Positions 44,979 through 54,653 of a stretch of 64,000 nucleotides of DNA are shown piece after piece (position 1 is the first letter of the stretch; the number at the start of each line of letters is the position of its first letter). The notes beneath the pieces were generated by a model. That model did no database searches. It saw only the letters and a program-made list of their open reading frames with translations, and was not told where the DNA came from. This DNA comes from Seinonella peptonophila (GTDB taxonomy: Bacteria; Bacillota; Bacilli; Thermoactinomycetales; Thermoactinomycetaceae). The translations under genes and the position numbers were made by a program. The stretch covers positions 477,753 to 541,752 of the forward strand of contig NZ_FQVL01000001.1 in assembly GCF_900129355.1 (NCBI RefSeq), read 5' to 3'.

Positions 44979-45797
44979 TTGCAGCAACAATATAAAGAAA
45001 TCTATCAACAAACACTGCATTGGGTTACAGAGGCCAGACATTTGATTTATCAATATCTTGAAAAAGGCTCCATCAAGCATCAATCAAAAAGTCATGTAAA
45101 TGATCTAGTAACAGAGGTAGATCAGGTAGTAGAGCAATTTTTTGTAGATAAAATTAACCAATTATTTCCTGATCATCAAATTATAGGTGAAGAAGGAATG
45201 AATCACTCACAGGTCAGACAATCTGAATATGTTTGGTATATTGATCCGATCGATGGAACAAGTAACTTTGTTACACAACAACGAGATTTTGCTATTTCCA
45301 TCGCTTTATATCATCAAGGTGTCGGCGTATTTGGTATTATCGATGATGTGAAGCAAAATGAGTGCTTTCATATCTGTAGTGGAATTGGGTGCTTTCATAA
45401 TGATGAACCTCTTCAGCTAAAACTGCAACCCACTCGACTACTTGATTCGATTTTGGCCATTAGTTTTCATTTTACTTCAACTAATGGGCTTCAATTTGGG
45501 AAGCAATTAATCGAAATCGGTCCACATATTCGTGGTATCCGATCATATGGAGCTGCTACTTTTTCATTATTACGTGTTGCCTTAGGTCAAATTCAAGGTT
45601 ATTTAGTCCCCCATTTAAGTCCATGGGACATTGCAGCAGGTCAATTACTTGTTAAAGAAGCTGGCGGTATTGTTACTGACTTTTCGGGAAAGCCTCTTAC
45701 TCTTGATCAACCCACAACTCTATTAGCCGCTCATCCATCAATCCATCAAGAGTTACTTGCTTTTATTCAAAAACTCCCACTATATCAAAAAGATTGA
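44979..45797 (+). CDS. Inositol monophosphatase family protein
   Basis: Magnesium-dependent phosphatase of the SuhB/IMPase fold, 272 aa. The metal-binding motifs VTEVDQ, GEEG, DPIDGTSNFV and WDIAAGQLLVKEAGG are intact. Substrates in this family include inositol phosphates, PAP and fructose-1,6-bisphosphate, so the physiological substrate is open; B. subtilis YktC is the nearest model. TTG 44979 follows AAGGGTGA; the frame reaches 44934 upstream without a ribosome binding site. Confidence 0.88.
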   Translation: MQQQYKEIYQQTLHWVTEARHLIYQYLEKGSIKHQSKSHVNDLVTEVDQVVEQFFVDKINQLFPDHQIIGEEGMNHSQVRQSEYVWYIDPIDGTSNFVTQQRDFAISIALYHQGVGVFGIIDDVKQNECFHICSGIGCFHNDEPLQLKLQPTRLLDSILAISFHFTSTNGLQFGKQLIEIGPHIRGIRSYGAATFSLLRVALGQIQGYLVPHLSPWDIAAGQLLVKEAGGIVTDFSGKPLTLDQPTTLLAAHPSIHQELLAFIQKLPLYQKD

Positions 45798-45813
45798 TAT
45801 GTGGGAGGTAGCA

Positions 45814-46983
45814 TTAGACTCCAGCTAATTGGTCTGATCGATCTGTTGTAACAGCAATCTCTTTTACTGTAGCCGTTTGTGCCGCCAGAGCTACTACTAA
45901 CTCAGCAGCTTTAGATAATTCTTGGATAGGCATTCTCTCTTCAGTCGTATGGATTTTTTCATAGCCTAACCCTAAATTCACAGTGGGAATGCCATATGAA
46001 TTAAAAATATTGGCGTCACTCCCACCAGCGGTCGAGATTAAGAATGGTTCTCTTCCAATCGTTTTTAATGCAGTCATCGCATGTTGGATAACGGCATCTT
46101 GAGGAGTATATTCAAAGCTGGCAAAGGAAAGATCCGTTTCAGCCTCAACCGCTCCACCATGAGTCAATGCAGTTTGACGGAATGTTTCTACCATCTGATC
46201 GGCATAGTGTCGAAGCTTTTCCATATTGCAACTTCGGACTTCTGCAACAATTGTTGCTTCTTCTGGGACAATATTCATTGCCACCCCACCATGAAATTGT
46301 CCAATGTTTATCGTTGTTTCATGATCAATTCTGCCTAATTTGATCTTTGAAATCGCTTTACTTGCTATTTGAATCGCACTAATCCCTTCTTCTGGATTAA
46401 TCCCAGAATGGGCCGCTCTTCCACGAATTTTAATGCGAGCCTTCATATGTGCGGCGCAGGATGCGATGATCTCACCAACTGGACCATTTGAATCAAGCGC
46501 ATATCCATGTTCCGCACGGATTAATGCAGGGTTCAAATGTTTTGCCCCTATGAGCCCAACTTCTTCCCCTACTGTAATAATAAATTGAATAAGTCCATGC
46601 TCAATTCGCTGCTCCTGTAACAGTCGAATTCCTTCTAATAGCGCAGCGATTCCGGCTTTATCATCACTTCCTAGAACCGTGCGCCCATCACTCATTACAT
46701 ACTCTCCATGAATGATGGGATTTACCCCGTTTCCTGGAGTTACTGTATCCATGTGACATGTAAAATAAATCGGAGTAGCATACATCTGTGTTGGAGGGAG
46801 CGTTGCGATCAAATTACCAGCACCTAAACCTGTCTTGCTTGCAGAGTTATCTTCCATGACAGAAAGTCCTAATCGACTTAATTTATCATGCAATCGATCG
46901 CATATCTCCCGTTCATTACCCGATTCACTATCTATTTGTACCAGTTCCATAAATTCATCCAGTAGTCGTTGTATCTGTACCAC
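45814..46983 (-). CDS. M20 peptidase T-like protein (YqjE-like)
   Basis: Zinc aminopeptidase-like protein, 389 aa. The metal ligands are in FTCHMDTV, GSDDKAGIAALLEG and GEEVGLIGAKHL, and the dimerisation domain contains GRAAHSGINPEEG. It resembles PepT and YqjE of B. subtilis; a tripeptidase role is plausible but not proven. The GTG at 46983 is 8 nt after GGGGG; a TTG five codons earlier is the alternative. A cre-like site lies 100 bp upstream. Confidence 0.88.
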   Translation of the reverse strand: MVQIQRLLDEFMELVQIDSESGNEREICDRLHDKLSRLGLSVMEDNSASKTGLGAGNLIATLPPTQMYATPIYFTCHMDTVTPGNGVNPIIHGEYVMSDGRTVLGSDDKAGIAALLEGIRLLQEQRIEHGLIQFIITVGEEVGLIGAKHLNPALIRAEHGYALDSNGPVGEIIASCAAHMKARIKIRGRAAHSGINPEEGISAIQIASKAISKIKLGRIDHETTINIGQFHGGVAMNIVPEEATIVAEVRSCNMEKLRHYADQMVETFRQTALTHGGAVEAETDLSFASFEYTPQDAVIQHAMTALKTIGREPFLISTAGGSDANIFNSYGIPTVNLGLGYEKIHTTEERMPIQELSKAAELVVALAAQTATVKEIAVTTDRSDQLAGV

Positions 46984-47083
46984 TTTTAGTTCCCCCAATT
47001 AATCGAAATCATTTCTTAGGGTGGCATAATATTATCATACCACGATTTTATAAAAAGAAGAGCAAGACTTAAATGAAATATAA

Positions 47084-47097
47084 TGATAACGCTTTCA
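47084..47097. promoter_or_regulatory. cre-like site (CcpA operator) upstream of the YqjE-like gene
   Basis: TGATAACGCTTTCA matches the cre consensus with a single mismatch and abuts a TATAAT (47079-47084) on the plus strand. It lies 101 bp upstream of the peptidase start and 160 bp before prli42, so either could be under carbon control. Confidence 0.5.
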
Positions 47098-47257
47098 TTT
47101 TGTCTTTTCTAAAATATCCCTATTATACATCGATTCTGTTTAAAGTACAATTTATTAGTTACCACGATCATATTTAAATCAATTTATGTACATGCTAGGA
47201 AAAGATATGGATTTCCTGCTATTCATCGAGTAGAATATTTTGGTGAGGTGAGTGAAA

Positions 47258-47353
47258 ATGCATCCACGGATGATTCGTTGGGTTGTCTATATTGTGATCT
47301 TTTGTCTGTTGGCAAGTTCGTTAGCAGCAGCGATTAGCTCATTTGTACTATAA
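47258..47353 (+). CDS. prli42: Stressosome-associated membrane peptide Prli42
   Basis: A 31-aa peptide: three basic residues, then one membrane helix running almost to the C-terminus (VVYIVIFCLLASSLAAAI). This is the size and layout of Prli42, the peptide that links the stressosome to the membrane in Listeria and Bacillus. GAGGTG lies 7 nt before the ATG. The call rests on length, topology and the RWVVY opening; no catalytic motif is possible. Confidence 0.6.
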   Translation: MHPRMIRWVVYIVIFCLLASSLAAAISSFVL

Positions 47354-47461
47354 TCTTCATTCTTTTCTTATGTACAAGCACAATTTTTCTGCTTATACTT
47401 TAAGAGATGAACTTATACTTGTATCGATCTTTATTGTGTGTGAGAAAGGCAGGTGTATATT

Positions 47462-47662
47462 ATGGAGCTGTTTATGGTTACGTCTTTAGTGATAAGTACC
47501 ATTCTCGCCGTTTATGGTACAGTTTACAATAAGAAGACAAAGAATATGCCTGGAATGGTTATCGGAGGTGCCTTCACTTTAGGGCTGGGATGTATTGCGC
47601 TGCTCGCTGTATATGATTTTATCTTTGGAGTGGACAGCATCCTCCCATATGTACCTTGGTAA
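47462..47662 (+). CDS. DUF2759 membrane protein
   Basis: A 66-aa protein with two membrane helices separated by a basic loop (YNKKTKNMPG). The sequence matches the DUF2759 pattern, known in B. subtilis as YqgW. The ATG at 47462 follows AGGTG; an earlier in-frame GTG at 47453 has no better signal. Function is unknown. A bidirectional terminator follows. Confidence 0.7.
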   Translation: MELFMVTSLVISTILAVYGTVYNKKTKNMPGMVIGGAFTLGLGCIALLAVYDFIFGVDSILPYVPW

Positions 47663-47682
47663 AGAAGAGCATACATAAATTG

Positions 47683-47711
47683 AAAAGCACTCCTGTGATG
47701 GGAGTGCTTTT
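47683..47711. terminator. Bidirectional terminator between the DUF2759 gene and lipB
   Basis: Stem AAAAGCACTCC (47683-47693) with GGAGTGCTTTT (47701-47711), loop 7 nt, T-rich on both sides, between convergent genes. Confidence 0.9.
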
Positions 47712-48355
47712 TATTGGCTAAAAATGAGATCGAATGATTTTTTCACCTGATGCATTACCTCTGTTATTTCAATTTTCACTTTCAGTATTTTTTCCATTGA
47801 AGTAACACCATACTGTGTAATCCCACAAGGAACGATTGTTTCAAAATATTTCAGTTCTGTATTTACATTTAATGCAAACCCATGACTTGAAATATATCCT
47901 CTCCGATGTCGTCCTCGATGAAATTTAACCCCAATCGCGGCAATTTTTTCTTTGCCTACCCAGACACCCGTATATTTTTCTCTTCTTGAAGCAACAATTC
48001 CCCAAAATGATAAGGCATCAATCAACCCTTGTTCTAATTGACGGAGATAAGAGCGCGCCAAATTACGTTGCTCACCGAGATAAAGAATGGGATACCCTAC
48101 CAACTGTCCAGGTCCATGATAAGTAACATCCCCACCACGATCTATCTCAACCACTTCAATTTGTCGTTGGCAATACTCTTCTGTTGTTAATAACAAATGC
48201 TTTTGATCAGTTGTTCTACCCAGTGTAATAGTATGTGGATGTTGCAATAAAATCAATTGATTCTCTGCACCATCATCTACTTTTTGAACCCACTCTCTTT
48301 GCATTGACCACGCCTCATGATAAGGAATGATGCCGAATCTTTGTTCATGTAGCAT
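47711..48355 (-). CDS. lipB: Octanoyltransferase LipB
   Basis: Transfers octanoate from acyl carrier protein to lipoyl domains. The RGGDVTYHGPGQLVGYPI block, Lys144 (AIGVKF) and Cys177 (VPCGI) reproduce the LipB catalytic Lys/Cys pair with close to the residue numbers of the Mycobacterium enzyme. B. subtilis uses LipM and LipL instead, so this is a different route. AGGAGG precedes the ATG, beyond a terminator that closes the bkd operon. It would lipoylate the E2 encoded next to it. Confidence 0.93.
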   Translation of the reverse strand: MLHEQRFGIIPYHEAWSMQREWVQKVDDGAENQLILLQHPHTITLGRTTDQKHLLLTTEEYCQRQIEVVEIDRGGDVTYHGPGQLVGYPILYLGEQRNLARSYLRQLEQGLIDALSFWGIVASRREKYTGVWVGKEKIAAIGVKFHRGRHRRGYISSHGFALNVNTELKYFETIVPCGITQYGVTSMEKILKVKIEITEVMHQVKKSFDLIFSQ

Positions 48356-48371
48356 GTTGTAATATCCTCCT

Positions 48372-48398
48372 AAAAAGGCATCCTACAGGATGCCTTTT
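48372..48398 (-). terminator. Terminator between bkdB and lipB
   Basis: Stem AAAAGGCATCC/GGATGCCTTTT (48373-48383, 48388-48398) with a 4-nt loop that contains part of the bkdB stop codon. On the minus strand it ends in TTTTTA. Leakage could still feed lipB 17 bp further on. Confidence 0.88.
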
Positions 48399-49618
48399 GT
48401 ATCTGGTCCATACGCTTCAAGTCGTTGCTTTACAGCTTGTAAAAATCGTCCACTTATCCATCCGTCAATAATCCGGTGATCAATCGATAAACATAAATTC
48501 ATCATGTCACGGATTGCAATCATTTGGTCGATTACGATCGGTCGCTTCACAATCGCCTCAAATGATAGAATCGCTGCTTGAGGTGGATTGATGATGGGTT
48601 GAGATGCTACTGATCCAAATGCTCCTGTATTATTTACAGTAAATGTACCACCTTGCATATCTGATACTTCTAGTTTTCCACGAAAGGTTTTCTCTTTTAA
48701 ACGATGAACACTTTTTGCTAGTCCCAGTAAACTTACTTCATCAGCATCATGAATTACAGGCACAAACAACTCTCGTTCTGTTGAGATTGCCATAGAAATA
48801 TTAATACGTTTCTTATGAATAATTTGATCTTCTTGCCAAACAGAATTAAGTTGTGGAAACTCCTTCAATGAATCAACTACTGCCTTAATGAAAAAAGGCA
48901 TAAAAGTTAGGGAGATTCCTTCTTTCTCTCGAAACTCTTCTTTCATGCGTTGGCGAAATGCCACTAAACCAGTTACATCAGCTTCCATCATCACCCATGC
49001 ATGTGGAATCTCTTGCTTACTTTTTACCATTCGTTCAGCAATTGTTCGACGAATCGGTGTTAGCGGAATTACTTCATCTTCGGTTTGACTCGAAACAGTT
49101 TTTTTCTCAACTGAGATAATAGGCTCCGACTCTTGTTGATCTGTATGTTCAACTGGTGGCTCGATTTCCTTTTTTCCTTCAACGATCCGCAGCACATCTT
49201 TGCGCGTAATTCTTCCTCCCATGCCCGTACCACGAACTCGACTCAAATCAATTTGATTCTCCTCAGCCAATCTTAAAACAGCTGGAGTATAGCGTTTTTT
49301 CATCGAAGGAGAAGCCTCCTCTAACTCCTCTGTTTCAAATTCTTCAACCACGTCAATATTTGCAATTTCTGGTTCAATCTGCTCAATTTGCAAACGACAA
49401 ATGACATGTCCAACAGCAACAGTTTCTCCTTCGGCAACAATAATCTCTTGGAGGATACCCGATTGTGTGGAAGGTACTTCTGCATTGACTTTATCTGTAG
49501 CAACTTCACAGATGGGTTCATATTTTTTCACTACATCCCCAGGACGTTTTAACCAACGAGCAATCATGCCTTCTGTGACACTCTCTCCTAGTTGAGGCAT
49601 CGTTAGATCGATGATCAT
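48383..49618 (-). CDS. bkdB: Branched-chain 2-oxoacid dehydrogenase E2 (lipoamide acyltransferase)
   Basis: Core of the branched-chain 2-oxoacid dehydrogenase complex. N-terminal lipoyl domain with the lipoylated lysine in ATDKVN (about residue 43), a peripheral-subunit-binding domain (about 108-145), and the catalytic domain with DHRIIDG near the C-terminus. Length is 411 aa. It is the last gene of the order lpdV-bkdAA-bkdAB-bkdB, 27 bp after bkdAB. Assignment to branched-chain over pyruvate substrate follows from bcd next door. Confidence 0.93.
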   Translation of the reverse strand: MIIDLTMPQLGESVTEGMIARWLKRPGDVVKKYEPICEVATDKVNAEVPSTQSGILQEIIVAEGETVAVGHVICRLQIEQIEPEIANIDVVEEFETEELEEASPSMKKRYTPAVLRLAEENQIDLSRVRGTGMGGRITRKDVLRIVEGKKEIEPPVEHTDQQESEPIISVEKKTVSSQTEDEVIPLTPIRRTIAERMVKSKQEIPHAWVMMEADVTGLVAFRQRMKEEFREKEGISLTFMPFFIKAVVDSLKEFPQLNSVWQEDQIIHKKRINISMAISTERELFVPVIHDADEVSLLGLAKSVHRLKEKTFRGKLEVSDMQGGTFTVNNTGAFGSVASQPIINPPQAAILSFEAIVKRPIVIDQMIAIRDMMNLCLSIDHRIIDGWISGRFLQAVKQRLEAYGPDTKGIL

Positions 49619-49645
49619 CAGTCCACCTCCTCAAAATCATCTAGA

Positions 49646-50629
49646 TTAATACTCTGCCAATGTACGTATCGCCCGTTCAATTTTCTCCGTATTTAACATA
49701 AATTCCCTTTCTAAAACCGCATTAAAAGGCATCGCTGGGACATCTGGTCCTGCTAAGCGCTGAATAGGTGCATCTAATTCATAAAATGCTTCTTCAGCGA
49801 TCAAAGCAGCAATCTCCCCACCAAAACCACCTGTCTTACTATCTTCATGAATGATGATCACTTTTCCCGTTTTGGCAACCGCTTCTAAGATAGCTTCACG
49901 ATCAAGCGGAACTAACGTTCGTAAATCTAGAATATGTACTGAAATACCATCCCGAATCAACTCTTCTGCCACCTGCATGGTATGATGAACCATTAATCCA
50001 TATGTGATCACAGTCACATCTGTACCTTCACGCTTTACAGCAGCTTGCCCAAGAGGAACCGTATACTCTTCTTCTGGAACTTCATCTTTGATCAGACGAT
50101 AACATCGTTTATGCTCTAAGAAGAGAACAGGGTCCTCATCACGAATTGAGGATTTTAATAAACCTTTCACATCATATGGAGTAGAAGGCGCCACAATTTT
50201 TAAGCCTGGTACACTCGCAAACAATGCTTCTATACTTTGTGAATGATAAAGAGCGCCATGTATTCCTCCTCCATAAGGAGCGCGGATCACTAAAGGGCAT
50301 GTAAAATCATTATTAGAACGGTAGCGCATTTTTGCTGCTTCACTCACAATTTGGTTAAATGCCGGCAAAATAAAGTCGGCAAATTGCATTTCAGCGACAG
50401 GTCTTAATCCATATGCGGCTACACCCACTCCAACACCTGCAATTGCCGATTCTGTTAATGGAGTATCTAGCACACGATCAGGACCAAATCGCTCATATAA
50501 ACCCATTGTTGCTCGAAAAACACCTCCTCGCACTCCAACATCTTCACCTAATACAAATACACGAGAATCGCGTTCCATCTCTTCACGTAATGCTTCAGTG
50601 ATTGCTTCAATATATGAAATGACAGCCAT
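49646..50629 (-). CDS. bkdAB: Branched-chain 2-oxoacid dehydrogenase E1 beta
   Basis: Beta subunit of the thiamine-diphosphate E1 enzyme. GEDVG, the thiamine-binding ADFILPAFNQIVSEAAKMRY, and the conserved EHKRCYR and VKTGKVIIIHED-like blocks are visible. Length is 327 aa. It is separated by 2 bp from bkdAA and forms the heterotetramer with it. Confidence 0.95.
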   Translation of the reverse strand: MAVISYIEAITEALREEMERDSRVFVLGEDVGVRGGVFRATMGLYERFGPDRVLDTPLTESAIAGVGVGVAAYGLRPVAEMQFADFILPAFNQIVSEAAKMRYRSNNDFTCPLVIRAPYGGGIHGALYHSQSIEALFASVPGLKIVAPSTPYDVKGLLKSSIRDEDPVLFLEHKRCYRLIKDEVPEEEYTVPLGQAAVKREGTDVTVITYGLMVHHTMQVAEELIRDGISVHILDLRTLVPLDREAILEAVAKTGKVIIIHEDSKTGGFGGEIAALIAEEAFYELDAPIQRLAGPDVPAMPFNAVLEREFMLNTEKIERAIRTLAEY

Positions 50630-50631
50630 CT

Positions 50632-51624
50632 CTATCTCCCCTCATCTGTTGCATAGATATATCGATACAGATCGGAAGGATCGGGATCAGGTGCCTGCTC
50701 TGCATATTCTGTCGCTTCATTAATCTCTTTTGTAATTCGGGCTATAACGCGATGTTCATAGTCATCGGATAGAAGCCCTTGCTCTACTAAGTAATTGCGA
50801 AACAACTGAATAGGGTCACGCTTTTTAGCTAGGTCGACTTCGTCCCGACTACGGTAACTTGAATCATCGTCATCACTCGAATGAGGCTGTAATCGATAAG
50901 TCACTGCTTCAATCAATGTCGGCCCTTCTCCGCGTCGAGCCCGATCTACAGCTTCCTTCATCGCCTGATAGACTGCAAATACATCTGTGCCATCCACAGT
51001 CACTCCTGGAAAACCATATCCGTTCGCTCTTGCTGCAATACTCTCTCCGGCCACTTGTTTTCTAAGCGGGACAGAAATTGCATATTTGTTATTTTCTACC
51101 ATAAAGATAACAGGCAACCGATGAACACCAGCAAAATTACATGCTTCATGAAAGTCTCCTTGATTAGCGGAACCTTCTCCACAAGAAGTAAAAACGACGT
51201 GATCACTACCTGTCAGGCGACCTCCATAGGCAATACCTACTGCATGAAGCACTTGGGTTCCGACAGGGGAAGAGCCACTTAATATTCGAAAACGACGGTC
51301 ACCGAAGTGTCCTGGCATCTGACGACCACCACTATTTGGGTCCTCTTTACGCGCAAATGCAAACAAGAGTTGATCACGACAAGTTTGTCCAAGAGCTAAC
51401 ATTAAACCTAGATCGCGATAATATGGACATACCCAGTCTTTCTCGTGATTAAGTGTATATGCAACGCCCATATGAATTGCTTCATGACCTTGGCAAGAGA
51501 TTGCGAACGGGATGCTACCTGCACGATTGAGAAGCCACATACGATCATCTAATTTTCGAGTCATCAACATGTAACGATACATTTCCAATACTTGTTCATC
51601 CGTTAAACCAAGCGATATATGCAT
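50632..51624 (-). CDS. bkdAA: Branched-chain 2-oxoacid dehydrogenase E1 alpha
   Basis: Alpha subunit carrying the thiamine-diphosphate motif GEGSANQGDFHEACNFA...EN and the phosphorylation-loop-like SSDDDDSSYR segment. Length is 330 aa, the Bacillus size. It is followed almost without a gap by bkdAB and preceded by lpdV (13 bp). Confidence 0.95.
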   Translation of the reverse strand: MHISLGLTDEQVLEMYRYMLMTRKLDDRMWLLNRAGSIPFAISCQGHEAIHMGVAYTLNHEKDWVCPYYRDLGLMLALGQTCRDQLLFAFARKEDPNSGGRQMPGHFGDRRFRILSGSSPVGTQVLHAVGIAYGGRLTGSDHVVFTSCGEGSANQGDFHEACNFAGVHRLPVIFMVENNKYAISVPLRKQVAGESIAARANGYGFPGVTVDGTDVFAVYQAMKEAVDRARRGEGPTLIEAVTYRLQPHSSDDDDSSYRSRDEVDLAKKRDPIQLFRNYLVEQGLLSDDYEHRVIARITKEINEATEYAEQAPDPDPSDLYRYIYATDEGR

Positions 51625-51637
51625 CTGTCTCTCCTTC

Positions 51638-53050
51638 CTAACCTTTGTAGTTAATCGCTCCGCTCACTTCCTGAAACACCTCTGCTAGAGTCGGGTGCGC
51701 ATAGATAGCTTGACCCATTTCCCAACTAGCTGCATCAAAAACCTGAGCTAAACCAGCAGTTGCGATCAGCTCGGTTACTTGTGAACCTATCATGTGGATG
51801 CCCAAAATATCCTCATTTTCTCTGTTTACAACTAATTTGACCCATCCATCTGTTTCACCTGAAACAACCGCTTTGGCAATCTGTTTCATCGGAACAATCG
51901 CATGTTGAATTTGATACCCTTGCTCCATTGCATCATCTTCTGTAAGACCGATACTTGCTACTTCAGGTCGACTATATGTGCACCGTGGGATCAATTCTGT
52001 AGCAAGTGGAGAAACAACTTTCCCTGCCATATGTTCTACTGCGATCACGCCTTCTCTTGAAGCAACATGTGCTAACTGATAGCCGCCAATGACATCACCA
52101 ATCGCATAAATATGTTTTTCTTTAGTCTGCATAAAGTCATTTACTTCAATATATCCTTGACTGTATTGGATGGCTGTATTTTTCAATCCAATTCCTTCTA
52201 CATTTGCCTGACGTCCAATCGAGATTAATACTCTTTCAACCTCAACTACATATTCTTGGTTACCTGTTGAGATTGGAACATAAATACGATTCGCTTCACG
52301 TTCAATTCGATCTGCCAAAATCTTAGCATTCGTATAAATTTGCACTCCACGCTGTCGGAGAATACGTTCCATTTCACGACTGATCAGTCGATCTTCTTGG
52401 GGCAAAATTCGCTCCATTGTTTCAACAATCGTTACCTGAACACCAAAATCCTGAAGAAGCGAGGCCCATTCAACACCAATTACGCCCCCGCCAACAATTA
52501 AGATTGAGCGAGGAAGCTCAGTTAATTCAAGAATTTGATCAGAGGAAAGTATCATATCACCATCAAATGGTAACTCATCCCATTCACGCGGTCTTGAACC
52601 AGTTGCTATGATCACTTGTTGAGGAATAAGAATAACCGGTTCTCTTTCCTCAGAAGTGACTGAAATCGTTCCTGAGAGAGGTGAAAAAATAGAAGGACCT
52701 AAAATCCTACCGGTCCCCTGAAAGCAATCAATTTGGTGATGCGAAAACAACTGTTCAATGCCCTGCTGCAATCGCTCGACAACCGTCACCTTCCGCTGCT
52801 GAATTTTTTCCCAATCAAGAATTAACTGTTCAGCATAAACCCCATATTCGTGACTCGACTTCATCTGAGCATAGAGTGAAGCGCTCTTTAAAAGTGTCTT
52901 TGTCGGAATACAACCTTTATGCAAGCAAACTCCACCCAATTTTTCTTTTTCAACAACAGCAACTTTCATTCCTTGTTGTGCAGCATGAATAGCAGCTACA
53001 TAGCCACCAGGCCCTGCACCTAGCACAACAAGATCATAATGTTCGGCCAT
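51638..53050 (-). CDS. lpdV: Dihydrolipoyl dehydrogenase of the branched-chain complex
   Basis: E3 flavoprotein that reoxidises the lipoyl group. FAD motif GAGPGGYVAA, redox disulfide GGVCLHKGC, NAD motif GGGVIGVEWA and the C-terminal HPTLAEV with the active-site His-Glu are complete. The ATG at 53050 has GGTGGAG upstream and gives 470 aa. It opens the bkd gene run, 19 bp after the bcd stop. Confidence 0.95.
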   Translation of the reverse strand: MAEHYDLVVLGAGPGGYVAAIHAAQQGMKVAVVEKEKLGGVCLHKGCIPTKTLLKSASLYAQMKSSHEYGVYAEQLILDWEKIQQRKVTVVERLQQGIEQLFSHHQIDCFQGTGRILGPSIFSPLSGTISVTSEEREPVILIPQQVIIATGSRPREWDELPFDGDMILSSDQILELTELPRSILIVGGGVIGVEWASLLQDFGVQVTIVETMERILPQEDRLISREMERILRQRGVQIYTNAKILADRIEREANRIYVPISTGNQEYVVEVERVLISIGRQANVEGIGLKNTAIQYSQGYIEVNDFMQTKEKHIYAIGDVIGGYQLAHVASREGVIAVEHMAGKVVSPLATELIPRCTYSRPEVASIGLTEDDAMEQGYQIQHAIVPMKQIAKAVVSGETDGWVKLVVNRENEDILGIHMIGSQVTELIATAGLAQVFDAASWEMGQAIYAHPTLAEVFQEVSGAINYKG

Positions 53051-53086
53051 TCTCCTACTCCACCGCAACTTTCTACTTTAGATTGA

Positions 53087-54187
53087 TCACCGTCGATCAA
53101 AGGATAGGACACTCCGTTCCTGCTGGAGATATGTACTTTTCACGCGTCCTAAAGCTTGAATCCGTTGTTCAGCTAAACGATCAGCAGCAATCGAACTTGG
53201 AATTTGTTCCTGCTCAGCAATTTGAAATACCCTACTGATATTATCATAAATTCGTTCAATTTTCTGCATGACTCGAGTTCGATTATACCCATACAACTCA
53301 TCAGCTACATGTATCAAGCCACCAGCATTAATCACATAATCAGGTGCATAAAATATTCCCTTTTTCATCAATATTTCGCCATGTATCTCATCTTGTAATT
53401 GATTGTTGGCTGCACCTGCAATCACTTTACATTTCAATCGATCAATCGTTTGGTCATTGACCACAGCTCCCAGTGCATTTGGGGAAAATATATCACAATC
53501 AACATCATAAATATGATCGGGGGGTACAGCTTCTACTCCCCAATTTTCAATCATACGATCAACATGGGGTTGATAGATGTCAGTTACAATGATATGCGCT
53601 CCTTCTTGATGTAAATATTGACAAAGAGCATAGGCGACACTTCCAGCACCTTGAACTGCAATCACTCGATCCCTTAAAGAATCATCACCAAAAGCAAACT
53701 TGGCAGCAGCTTTCATCCCTTTATATACGCCATATCCTGTCATTGGAGAAGGAGTTCCTCCTGAACCAAATACTGGAGAAACGCCTGTAACATAACGTGT
53801 TTCCATTAGAATATGGTCCATGTCTTCTTCTGTTGTTCCTACATCTTCTGCGGTTATATATCGTCCATTTAGACTTTGAATATACCGCCCATATGCCCGA
53901 AATAGAGCTTCACTTTTGTCCTTTTTGGGATCTCCAATGATAACTCCTTTTCCGCCTCCTACCTGTAAACCAGCGATAGCAGCTTTATATGTCATACCAC
54001 GAGCAAGCCGCAATGCATCCTCAATCGCATCTTCTTCAGTTGCATAAGTCCACATCCGTGTACCACCTAAAGCGGGACCTAATGTAGTATCATGAATAGC
54101 AATAACTGCTCGCAATCCTGCATCTCGATCTTGACAAAATACAACTTGTTCATAATTATATCTCTCTAAATAATCAAAAATAGACAT
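53087..54187 (-). CDS. bcd: Leucine dehydrogenase
   Basis: NAD-dependent oxidative deamination of leucine, isoleucine and valine to branched 2-oxoacids. Lys68 and Lys80 (GGGKGVI) are the substrate and catalytic lysines; the Rossmann motif is QGAGSVA. Length is 366 aa (B. subtilis 364). It heads the lpdV-bkd operon and feeds the same complex. ptb, buk and a bkdR activator, which accompany this operon in B. subtilis, are absent. Confidence 0.95.
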   Translation of the reverse strand: MSIFDYLERYNYEQVVFCQDRDAGLRAVIAIHDTTLGPALGGTRMWTYATEEDAIEDALRLARGMTYKAAIAGLQVGGGKGVIIGDPKKDKSEALFRAYGRYIQSLNGRYITAEDVGTTEEDMDHILMETRYVTGVSPVFGSGGTPSPMTGYGVYKGMKAAAKFAFGDDSLRDRVIAVQGAGSVAYALCQYLHQEGAHIIVTDIYQPHVDRMIENWGVEAVPPDHIYDVDCDIFSPNALGAVVNDQTIDRLKCKVIAGAANNQLQDEIHGEILMKKGIFYAPDYVINAGGLIHVADELYGYNRTRVMQKIERIYDNISRVFQIAEQEQIPSSIAADRLAEQRIQALGRVKSTYLQQERSVLSFDRR

Positions 54188-54333
54188 CTAACTCCTCCTA
54201 ATTCCTTAAAAACCCACTTTTAACCTTACCCTATCACCAACAGTGGATGGAAACAATCCCTTTTCGCTCATGACTGGAACATTTCCCATAACTTGTGTAG
54301 GATAAAAGAGAAGTTATTGAAAGGGGTAGCCTT

Positions 54334-54582
54334 GTGAAACCAATCTACCAACGAATCTTTGCTATTCTTCTGCTATGCCTTCCTGCTGTAATAGGGATTT
54401 ATGGTTGGAAAATACTTCGTGACGCCGTCTTCGACCTTTTTGCTGGTCAACCCGTTAGTTGGTTAAAAATTGGCGGCGGTAGCTTATGTTTATTATTCGC
54501 TTTATATGTGATTGGAGGCTTTATTTTCTATCGTGACAAAAAAAGAAATAAAATCGATCCTCGGCTACTAAAAAATAAATAA
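54334..54582 (+). CDS. DUF2627 membrane protein (YqzF-like)
   Basis: An 82-aa protein with two membrane helices and the basic YRDKKRNKIDPR tail that is typical of DUF2627, known in B. subtilis as YqzF. The GTG start has AAAGGGG 8 nt upstream. It is divergent from bcd, the place yqzF occupies near the bkd operon in Bacillus. Function is unknown. Confidence 0.8.
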   Translation: MKPIYQRIFAILLLCLPAVIGIYGWKILRDAVFDLFAGQPVSWLKIGGGSLCLLFALYVIGGFIFYRDKKRNKIDPRLLKNK

Positions 54583-54653
54583 GTCCACTCATTCTTGAGC
54601 CTAACTCCACATAAGATAGAGTGTGATGATCCCTTAGAGGGGAATGATGGTAG

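Noticed and set aside
54188..54333. Sigma-54 promoter for bcd and the bkd operon
   Set aside because: No TGGCAC-N5-TTGC element occurs upstream of bcd.
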